The notes under the pieces were generated by a model. The model was not told where the DNA came from. It did not search any database and saw only the letters and a list, made by a program, of their open reading frames with translations. Positions 28,601-40,600 of a stretch of 64,000 nucleotides of DNA are shown here, piece after piece (the stretch's first letter is position 1; the number at the start of each line of letters is the position of its first letter). Both the position numbers and the translations under genes were made by a program. This DNA is from Branchiostoma belcheri (taxonomy: Eukaryota; Chordata; Leptocardii; Amphioxiformes; Branchiostomatidae): NCBI RefSeq assembly GCF_001625305.1, contig NW_017804087.1, positions 1,715,138 through 1,779,137 on the forward strand, read 5' to 3'.

Positions 28601-31600
28601 TTCACTGCTATTTCTGATTTAATCACTCTTCAGCTATCTAACCCCATCGATCGCAATAGGTCAAAGGTTGATTGTTTGAAGTTAATATCGCCCCCCGTCC
28701 TGGTTAAATTCCTGAGAACATTGTTTTGTATCCTACTATAGAAATTATTTTGTGACAGATAACTACGTTTGGGTGTGAAATATAAATTATCAACCATCTT
28801 ACGGCAAAGGTTTTTGGAAGTTGATATCGCCCCCCGTCCCGGTTGAGAAAATATCGGTGCGCCATGATGTAAATCTATCCATGTATATCTATTTGATGTA
28901 TCGTATGACTGGAATTATTTTGAGACTGGCATAGAAAGTGAGGTACAAGATGCAAATGCCAACGATATAAAGCACAAATAAAGCACCAAAAGCGATCCGC
29001 GAGCAAGATTCTCTTGACTCTAATTCTAGAAAGGCATTGAAGATAGTAAACACGACTGAGGTGTCTGATGTCTTCTTAAGGAAGAACGCACGAGGGATCC
29101 AGCGGAAAATGTCAGAGTATCAACCGGGACGCCTTTGATGCATTTAGTGTGCGCCTTGGCGTGTTGAGCCTCAGTCAATATAACAACGGTCTTTAATATC
29201 AATATATCAGACGAGCAGCGGCTTGACAGGCAGCAAGGTTTATCACAAAAACATCAAAAACAAGAAATGGAACATTCAACATTAGATTTTCTGTGTTATT
29301 TTTATCATTTTTACTTTCTCGTTGATTCTGTATGTGTATTTACTAGTGACTTCCATTAGGCTACGGACAGGAAATCAGATAACTTTTTCTGGGACCTTTG
29401 ACCTAACTTCCTGTCAGTGTCTCCGACGTGCCTAGCATGTGCAAATGATCACGGAAACACAAGCAAACAAACACACAGACACACCGAAAACAAAATCCCC
29501 TTATACCGCTATGAGAATTTGAAAATTCATACGAATCATTATCAAAAATATCTTGTCTAAACTAGAAACGCCAACATTTGCTCAGGAGCAAATGCAGCAT
29601 GGCTTCACCACATCCTCCGTACCATATATGGACCTATCCCCCTCTCACACAAATGGATTGTTCCTAAATCTATCCTGTTCAAAATGTGAAGTGTTCCAGC
29701 GGCCTATACCCCCATGTAGCAATGGAATCTTCCAATGCCTTCTGCTGTTGGAACGTGTAGATTTGCAGGATCCATGTCGCCCTGTATCTGCTTGAATTCC
29801 AAGCCACTGTGTATCTGCTCGAAGATCGCGGTGTGGTGAAGCCATAACCACAACAGCAGACAGAGTTGAAGGATGGCTTACTTCCAACCCCTCCAGTAAC
29901 GTAAAGAAAACCATGTGATGATAATATCATCAGGACCAGACAAAGACGGATGAATCCCTTTGGCGTGATAGATTAGAAACCGGCCTTATTGAAACATCTC
30001 ACGCAGACAACTGTGAAATTGAGTATTCACCAACAAGTTGTTCCCGTAATTAAGTTAGCAAGTCCTAACTGACAAGCATATCTCTTGATCAAGCCCCTGT
30101 CATACATTCACGACCTTCCCCCGAATTCATACCACGCCTACCTTTCTAAATGAATCAAAACTAATTTTGATACTAGAAAAGTAACATTTGCAAATATAAA
30201 TGCAAATGTATAATGTTTACCTTCGAATATAGTCTGCTGATTATTACTGAAAAACATTCACATATATGGTGACAGGAGTCTAAATCCCTCCTACTATAGA
30301 ATTGCAACATTATGTAACCCAACATCAGTTACCATGGTGAGAGACGGTCTGGTTCTGATCAGGTCAGAGGTCACTGTTTGGAGAAGAAGAAGAAACTGAG
30401 CAAAAACAATATGTTTTCCTTCGGTAAACATAATAAATTTGAGTCAATCAGCTTCCGAATATGTTTCAAACATTCGGCTGGCACACGGCTAGTGTTCGGT
30501 ATATATACTATAACCTTTTTATACGCGAACAAGCTATATCTATCCAATAATACAACCACGGACTAGCAAGCCAAGCAACGCCCTATCACAGATGACCTTC
30601 CAACTGCCAACCATGCTCTAGATAAGGTCGGGAGACAGGAAGTCGCCTATGTGTGACAGGGGCTTTATCTGACGGGTGTTCTGATTGTAACAACTTCTAG
30701 TGGTGTCAACAAACTTCGGCTTACGTTGACATTAAAAACAAACCTCTGTGTTCTATCATTAACAGTTCAAAGACTGAGGTAGTCACATAAAGTACAATGA
30801 CCTGTGTAGATAATACTGTACTAAAAACATGTGTACAGAGAAGTAACTTTTAACTTCTAGTGTCAGTTGACTTCGGGTTACGTTGAACTTAAAAACAAAC
30901 CTCTGTGTTCTATCATTAACAGTTCAAAGACTGAGGTAGTCACATAAAGTACAATGACCTGAGTGTATGGATCAGACTATACTACAAACAGGTATACAGA
31001 GGAGCAACTTAAAACTTCTAGTGTCAGTTGACTTGGGAATGTGTTGACATTTTTAACGTACCTATCTGTCTTTTATTATCAACAGTTCAGAAACGGTGGA
31101 TGTCACATAAAGTACAATGACCTGAGTGTATGGATCAGACTATACCACAAACACGTATACAGAAGAGCAACTTTAAATTTCTTGTGTCAGTTGACTTCGG
31201 GATATGTTGGCATTTTGAACTGACTGTTTTTTTATCATCAACAGTTCAAAGACAATGGAGGTCACATAAAGTACAATGAACTTGGTGTTTTGTACTATAC
31301 TACAAACACGTATACAGAAGAGCAACTTCAAACTCCTAGTGTTGGCCAACTTCCGGGATATGTTGACATTTTAAACGAACTTCTGGCTCTGTGTTCTGTC
31401 ATCAACAGTTCAAAGTCAGTGGCCGTCTCAAAGAGGACAATGGCCTCTAGTGCACCTGACGATACTACAATACGTATACAGTTTTTAGGGCTTGGAAACC
31501 CAATTTTTCAAAGCTAATATTCTAGCCATTTATCTACATACTGAGTTGAAACTGCACTATCCCAATGTATATTGACGCTCATGGAGCAAAAGTTCCGAAA

Positions 31601-34600
31601 TTTCTGACGGAAAATACATGTAGTTACTGGAAGGGCCCTTGGGTGATTTTAGGGTACCACCCATAAATAAAAGCCTCATCTTGGGGGCTTGTTTCTGCCG
31701 TTTAAAAGCCCAAAGTGTGAAGTACTGACACAAGTGTGCTAATGTGAAGCAGTATGTGTCAATATCCCAAAGATTGCCTTATTCAGCATTTTATTTCCAG
31801 TTTTGCTGCCCCGAAATCGCATTGGATGCCTTTAAAGTACCTTTGGAAAAAGATACCATGGTGGTTTTCATATCTAAGTGGCTTTCATATCTAAGTGGTT
31901 GCGGGCAACGTTAGAAGTTCAGCAAAAACTCTGGCTTCAATCATACGCATTAAGATAGCGAGAAAACATCAAAGCATTTTACTATAGATAACATTCAACT
32001 TAATTCTCAAGTGATCTGCTTAGTTTCCTAGCTTGTATCAACCTGTCAAGATCAGTGTCAAGTGTCAAGTTTTTGTAGTTTCACTTATCAATGTTTTCAA
32101 CGTGTCCATAAACTATATCAAACGGGCCGAAATTCCTTTTTTAACAGCTCTATACATTTTACTTAAAAACGCTCCGTTGAGCGAATGTGTGAAAGGGAAT
32201 ACAAACACTTTGCCCCAGACATTAAGAACCCAAATTGGCATTATGGCCAATGACGATGTTGACCGTTATTCAGTAACAATTCAAACGCCATCGCTACGAA
32301 TATGATTGGATAAGCTGGAATGTTACAACCCCAACCATTGGTCGCCTTTGAGACCCAATCTTCCACAACACGTTGGCAGGACGTACTTCGCCTGCGCGAA
32401 ACCCTGTTTTTTTCACGGTTTTTATGTGATGTTTTCATCAAAATTTTGCCTGTTGCAGCGATAATTTCTTCTAGACATCATAAAGTAAAAACTTCAGACG
32501 GAATGTCATCCTTAAATACGCGAATACGACCTTGAACGAAACATTCCAACAAAATGCTATGTTCTATATATTATGTTCTACCTACGTGCTATTTTTCACC
32601 CTTCAATTACATGAGATTACGTCATTCACTGTGACACTTGCGACATCACTGACAAATTGTTTTTCATTGCGCCAGGATTCACTCACCCACGCTGACGCAG
32701 AGATCGTCCATTGACGTAAACGTGTGCCATCACTTTCACTGCGTGACGGCTGACAGTTCCTGTGGACTGTCAATAGTCAATGAGTCAGGCCATGTTGATT
32801 TGATTATATGGATGACATCCTCTGGGAACCCCAAAACTGATGCGAGCGTGCGAATAAAAAAAGTTTAGCAAAAAAAAGTTGCCTTCATTATGAAATCCAT
32901 TTGTTTAGTTGGTATATCTCCATTATTGAGTACAATAAATACTACACTAGTCTGCCAGGTGTCATAAAAATGACAAATATAATACACTGTAAAACTTATT
33001 AATACATAACATTCTACGTGGTCAAGAAGGTTGAACAAATTATACTAAACACACAGAGTATGGTATGGCGAATGATAGACTCTTCATTTTAATTTCTTCA
33101 CATTTTCCTCTTTTCCTTTTGAATTAATTTCGGCATTCTACGACATTAGTGTCTTTCTTTTAATACTTTATTTTTGCAATTTACAGTTTGTATTTTCTCT
33201 TACAGTTTGGTCGAAAAAGTTTTTTTGGAAACGTATGAAAATTCATGCGCGCGTAGATGTCATCCATATAATCAAATCAACATGGCCTTACTATGCACCA
33301 TCAATAGTGAATGAGTAATGACGTTATGCCCGTGGTTGTGTCATATATCAATTGCTCGGGGGTCTTGTCAGTATGGTGCTTCTGTGGGAGGCAATTCCGC
33401 CTATAGATAAGGTTAACAAATGTGAGGCTGACATACAGGTCAGAGGACATGTCAACTGTATGTGTTGAGGACGCAGAGGCATAGCCTAGTTAGCAGGCCT
33501 ACAGCTCGGGCTTCACTGCATAAAATCCTATATTTACATTCATTAAATTCATTAACTATCACTATTAAACATGTATAAGTGAGGGGGAAATGCCGTAACC
33601 GCAGACTGACCGGAAGGTCAAAATGGTCTTTTTTTAAATTGTCATTTTCAGACTATAAGAGAACGTCATGACATGTATATTTAAGCATACCTTATAGTAT
33701 GCGTAAAGGACCAAGCAAAGGAAGAAACGGAACATTTACGAATTCTTAAAGGTGACTGTGCGTAAACATTTTGTGCAGTGCGATACTAAGTATTTAAGAC
33801 ATAGATTCCAACTTGGATCTTTACGCATACTTTAATGTATGCTTAAATGCAGGATTAAATATGGATAATACTTTTGCTTTGTTTTGCTTATTGCCTCTAT
33901 GTACAGAGGTGTCTTGTTAGTTTTTTGTTTGCTTAAGTGTATGTCGGTAGTTATTTAAATGCCGTTAAGTGTGATGAAGCAAAAGAGAAATTTTATGAAG
34001 GCTATAGACTAGTGTCGGTATCATAATTTCCCTACGCCGTATTCATCCGTGAATAGTCTCATCAGGTTGGTAAGACACTGAGTAAAGAGACTCTTTTTAC
34101 ACAATTACCAAGTCTTTTATTCAGCCGACGTTTCGGTGACCGTCTGTCACCTTCCTCAGGGCGATTCTGACTGGTTCACATTGCACTGCAGCACAGGTGT
34201 CGCTGCTACAGATGCATTCCCAACTGTACTATATTTACATATCTACAAATTGATGTGGCATGGTGGCCTGAGTGCGGGTCTAGCTAACCTTGAGTTCTAT
34301 ACAATCAGGGGATCAAAGAACATGGAGACCGGTAGACTAACCAGGATGGCACCCACACTACTAGCATTGCAGTTCTAACTTCGCATAATTGACCTACACC
34401 AAAGCCCTTCACCACATATACGTCAGAGCAGGCCAATTATACCATAAGTACATTTAGTAATCCAGACATACATGTAGGTTGAAACGTAGTTATGTACCTC
34501 TTAGATTGATTGAAGAGATCAAGAGCGCACGGGAGGGCTGTTTAGGGTTGTACTTGAGAAGCTATGACGTGCAGTACCTTACATGACCCCATCATGCGTA

Positions 34601-37600
34601 ATTATACAAGTGATATGAACCAGATATGCGATAGCATCAGGGTATTAGATTAGAAGTTCACATACGTATATTAATCTTTTATTACATGTCAGCTCAACAA
34701 AAAACAGGTTTAATCTAGGGGCAATGAATTTTAAATATGTGGTATTTTCTGTCGTTAAGATTTGAAAATTTCGTAGTGTCAGATGTATACTTATACTAAC
34801 TATTTTGAAAGTAAAATTTAGGGGAATTGGCGTAACCGCAGACTGACCGGAAGGTCAAATTGAAAGTCAAAATGGTCTCATGTCTACATGAAATTGCCCA
34901 TTACAGACCGGAAGTCAAATTCATGGTTTATTAAACATGCATAAGTGAGGGGGAAATGCCGTAACCGCAGACTGACCGGAAGTTCAAAATGGTCTCTTTT
35001 TTTGTCATTTTCAGACTACAAAAAAAATTCATGACATTTATCAAACATATACAAATAAGGGGAAATGATGTAACCACAGACTAATATGAGGGTCACACTA
35101 GAGGTCAAAATAGTCCCAAATGTACTTAGTAATTAAAATTGTCATTTACAGTTAGATTCAGGACGTTTAGAAAAGTTTAACTAGTCTTGACGTGAAACAT
35201 GGAACGTGCCGGTGTAATTAACAACACGTCTTAGCAATATAAAAATCTAGCCTAGAGGGTTTTAACGATTTCAACACTTAAATCCCAACCGTTCGTGTGA
35301 TCGACCTCCTCTTTTCCTTACTGAGAGCCCAATCGGATACTAAGTACTCAGTAGAGTAGAGCTGCCCTCTGATAACCCCAGTAACCTCAATACACCACGT
35401 AATGCCCCATCAGCATTATCATCAGATCCGTACCCATGTAAGCCTGTGTTAAATACGACCATCACGGGGAGGATTTTACATGCAATCTACCCATCAATAT
35501 TATGTGTGTAACACCGCCTTGCCATCAGAGGCTGCGGCCGTTGTGCAACAACTGAGCGACCGATGTACGACCAAAACTGGACAGAATACTCAACGAATTT
35601 CATACACGAAAACATAACTTTTTTGTAACGTTTTGTGGGTTTGCTTGCATAAACATCGTGCATCATATTCAAAGGCATCAAATGCAATTTGAGGATGGGA
35701 AAACAAAAAAAAATTCTACATGAGAAAATCTGTCTGATTTTGACATCTACTGTCATTTCTTAGTACTTTTTCATCATCATTTTATACTTAATGCGTTTGA
35801 AATAGCCCAAAAGCAGCTATTTGAGGAGGGGGTGTCTCTTTATTATTTGGGGGTACCACCATAAATAGCTAGAACCAGACTACGATACCAAACAAGCAAC
35901 CGTTTCCGTCAGCGACATTGAATTTTTGCCTCACAGATACAATTATGCTATGGGATAGGGTTGACTTAATCATTTACTGCATTAAAAGAATGACCAGAAA
36001 CTTGACATTGAAAATCCAGTTTTGCCACTCTAAAATTGCTTTGGATGCCTTTACAATCATCAAAATCAAGGGTGGGGTCGTGTGGCGTAACGGCAGGGTA
36101 CTAGTGCTCGACTCGGAACCCGGAGGTCCCGGGTTCGAGTCCTGACATGTTACCGATCTCGTGCCCTTGTCACCATGTCTAGTCATGAAATGTTGGAATA
36201 AAAAGAAAGGTGACACAAATCCGATTTTATTTTTGGTCGCTCAACGCACGTTCAGCGATCGCGTCAAGATGAAAATGATATTCCTTAATCAATGGGTGAC
36301 CTGCACTCACGCGGAGTTCCAGAGGACATATGGGATCTACATGGCGGTGCCTGGTTAATAGTCTGCCTGCTGGCGCCACATGTAATCAAAGCTTGACTCT
36401 TTACACGTCTAACGTCATGTCTTCATATAAACGTGGCGGAGTTCATGTCATATGAAGGACACGAGGGCACAGCTAGGGTGAGGTGTGTGTGGAAATAAAA
36501 TACCAGTTACACTACGCGTAGGCGTAAGATCACTGAGTCGGTGTTTCACAATGACGTTTTAAAAAGGTTTGCGACCGAATAATTCGGCATTTATCAACGA
36601 AAATACAATTTTCTGTAATCTAAATGAATAAGGAAAGTACACACAATATTGCACTGAATATTAAAATTATTTCCATGAAAATGATGTGTCCTTGTACTGG
36701 GTACATGTATATGCAGGTTAGTGCAGGTAAAATTGAAGCTGTGCAGGTATTTCTGATGTCTACCTGCACCTTACCTACACTGGCCCATGTACTGGGTATA
36801 TGCAGGTTAGTGCAGGTAAAATTGGAGCTGTGCAGATATTTCTGATGTCTTCTGCGAGCTAAAAGCTTGGCCAATAGTTTTGCCCCTGAAAGATCTGCTT
36901 GGAGATTACTAAGGGAGCCAAATGCAGAACATACATGTAAGGGAAAAAATTCATCTAGTATCTCCCCCATAAGGAACCATGAAAACAAAACGAAAGGAGA
37001 ATGAACTGTATAAACCTTTGACAGGAAATGTACCCAGATTTCCACACAACCCTACTCCCAATCCTTCCTCGTGCGCGCCTTAAGCTCTTCTTTTACTTCA
37101 GCATGATCCGTTTGATCCCTCCCCGACGCTGCCGCATGAATGTTCCATATTCGCATCGACCCGAGCGGGGTAAAGCGCCCGTAAAGTCATTAATACCGGC
37201 GAGGGTGCCAGATGGCGACAGGAAAATCTACTGCAGGAGAAATTGACTGGGCAAAAACAGTTGCCTGATGTGAAATTGAAAGTCAGTGTCGGCTGTGGGT
37301 GGTTCATGTACGTGACTAGGCTGGTCGGTAAACCTGGTTTAACTGCCGATTCTCTTTAGTCCTCTCCGAAGAGGGTAAAACAGAATCGGGAGCTAAAATA
37401 GGTTTGGTAACCAGGATAGTTCTAGTATATGACGGAGCATTGTCTACGAATTAGATTTACCTCTGGGTACGGAGGTTTTGTTTTCATTGCGTTGGCTTGT
37501 TTATTTTCTTGTATGGCCATAGTTATTTGAATAGTACAGTACAGTAGAATACAGTAGCAGTACAGAAAGAGAGGGGAAATTATGTAACCGCAGACTGACT

Positions 37601-40600
37601 GAGGTCGAATGAGAGGTAAAATCTGATCTCCGCAGGCGGGGAAGAAGTTGGGTCAAATTGAAGGTCAGAATGCTTAGTGTTACCGCAGATTGACAGGAAG
37701 GTTGAATTGGAGGTCAACGTGGTCTATGTTAGCTATTGCTTCCTTTATTTGAATGCAGAAGGTTGTCATGACGTGAGTGGGAGAATGGTGTAACCGCAGA
37801 CTTAGAGGGGGTGACTGAAGGTCTGATGTGAGGTCAAAATGGCCACCTTTCGTTTGGCGCAACCATTTCTGTTTCAAGTCGCGCTGTTTCGAGCCCTGTG
37901 TTATAAAGAACGTAGGATACATGCTTAAAGCCAACACACTGATACTTTGATACAATCCTCAGAACTGGTGACGCAGAAAGGCGTTATGGTCTTTAAAACC
38001 CTCTTAGATCCAAAGCTTTCGTTAAATCTCCACAGTTCTCAGCCTGCCTTAGTGTCGGTAAACACCTAATACGTCGTCCATTAAGGGTTTAGTGGGTCCG
38101 AATGTAGATTTACATTATTTTACTCTTTGAGAAAGATAATATGTTGAAGGTCATATTTGAAATATAGGGAGGATCCTCAATATTTTCTGTTTAGTTTTAC
38201 CACCTCATATTTTGAGACGGGCTTCTTAAAAGTAACGCCTACGGGTACAATTGTGAAATATTATGTAATATGTTTGCTAGCGCGTCCGAAGAAGATACAT
38301 ATATTAAAGGTATGAATATAGAATTTTTAGAATGAAACTTAGGCCACAGTAAGTAAAATCTGTGGGACGAAGAAAGCATAATAGGGCATATAATATGAAT
38401 ACTTAATTTTTAAGACATGATAACCTTTTCTGGGACCTTTGACCTAACTTCCTGTAAGCGTCCCAAACTTGTCTAGCATGTAGAAATAATTACGGAAACA
38501 TAGGCAAACATACAAACAAATGCACCTAAAACAAACCTTCCGTACGGAGGTAATAATTCCTAATAAAGATTAATATTAAAAAATAGTAAAAAGAAATGAT
38601 AAAAAAATTTGTGGTCATGTTGTACATGTATTCCTGTCTAGATCTAGCCCTCCTCATGATTATACAAACATTATCGCAGACATCTACACTTTGCATGTAA
38701 TCAGTCATGTTAGGGACTAATTACTGAATGCGGCTTACTGTGTTCTTCTAATGGTTTTCGCCACTGAAACGTGAACTTGCTAACACCCCGTTTACGTTTG
38801 TCACAGGCTGTACCTGTGTAGCATATATTTCTGTATTCCAACGTTATTAAAGGCACACAATACAATAACCCGTAACGTCAAAGACATCCAATGCAATATT
38901 TCAGGGTGACAGAAAAAACAAATATTCTGGATGAGGAAATTTGTATGATATTGACATTTACTGAAACTTCGTAGCACATTTTGCCATTATTTCATACTTA
39001 GCCGTTGGAATAAAAACAAGCCTTTATTTTTGGTACCACCAATAAATATCTAGATCCAGCCTACAATACGTAACAGGTTTTTCGAAATTTTGTTTTCCTC
39101 AAAGATATCAGCATGCGATAGAATATAGGGTTAATTCAACTTGCTACATTCAAATAATGACCATAAAATAAACTTTTTGTCATGAAAATCCAGTTTTACT
39201 GGCCTGAAATCGCTTCGAGTACGTTAACAGAGAGTTGGCAGTTTCTACATGTTTTATCTCCAACCACCTGTTTCCACTAAGTACCAACCAAGAGTTTCCT
39301 TCTGTGTAAAAGTGACGGACAGTGATCGATATGACTATCGGCAGTTGGATCTGAATAGCTTGTCGTTAAAGGTCCAGGCCGAGTGGGCTTAACAAAGCAC
39401 ATTCCCCCAAATCCCCGGCTATAATGACTATGAAAAGCCTGCCAAATTGTCCGCATTAGCGTGAGTTGGCATGACCTACAATGTCGTTAGTGCACGGTGC
39501 CACGGACGTTTCGGAAACTCAGGGGGTCTCCAATTACTGATAATTACTGTTTTCTACGCTGGAGGGTACGTATAGGCAATGCGTTTTCTCACTGTGCAAG
39601 AACATACATTTAAGCACATCTTAAAGTATGTGTAAAGAGACAAGATATAGAACATGAAAGTGGGCGAAAAAAATGATTTTGTGCAGTGTCTATTATGATT
39701 TTTCAGAGTAAAGAGGTATTACTTTGTGTGTGTTTGTGTGTTTGTACTACATGTAGGTATTTAAGTTCATTAGACAAAGAGCAGTTTTGGTTACCGTAGA
39801 TTGACCTTAAGGTCAAGTTGGAAGGCACGGCCATTTCGGAAACTCAGGGGTTCTCCAATTACTGATAATTACTGTTTCCTACGCTGGAGGGTACGTATAG
39901 GCAATGCGTTTCCTTCACTGCACAAAACGTATCTTTAAGCACATCTTAAAGCATGTGTAAAGGGACGCGCGAGTGGAGGAATAGAACATATACGCATGCT
40001 TTAATGTGTGCGTAAAGAATTGTGTCTATTCTGATTATTTTCAGGGTAAAGAGATATTACTTTGTGTTTGTGTGTTTGCTTCTGTTTGTACTAGATATTT
40101 GAGTGCATTAGACAAAGAAGGTTTGTGGTTACCGTAGATTGACCTTGGGGTCAGGTTGGCAGGCAGTGATGACTAGCAGGCTAGTGCAGTAATGGCGCAA
40201 CCCATAATAGTCACCCACATACGACTTGTGACAAGGTTTTCAAGTATGTCAGACCATATTTTGAATAGTGTGAAATGCACAGAAACTCCAAATACACCTC
40301 TGAGGTTTGAAATGTGTGACTTTTTGTTTTTCTTTAGATTTGACCGAAAAAATGGCGGTACCGTCGCAACAAGCTATACTCTTATTTGCTTAACTCTTGA
40401 TTTTGTGTAAAGTCAAACAAAATGAATGGAAAGTTAACAGAAGTTTTCCCTCTTTCGGTTTTATTTCATTTTCAAGCAAACACACGTCCATAGCATTCAT
40501 TTCCTTAAGTAGAGAAAAAGCGACACCTAGAAGAATTTTAGGGTACAACAGTTCAACAGCTAAGCTGCAATGCAAAATTTCCCCCAGAGCTTAAATACTG

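Noticed and set aside
30760-31420. let-7-like TGAGGTAGT in the 160-bp array
   Set aside because: Match stops after nine bases, changes between units, and there is no precursor fold around it.
36070-36145. Working tRNA gene
   Set aside because: Promoter boxes are present but the acceptor and anticodon stems do not pair properly; better explained as a SINE head.
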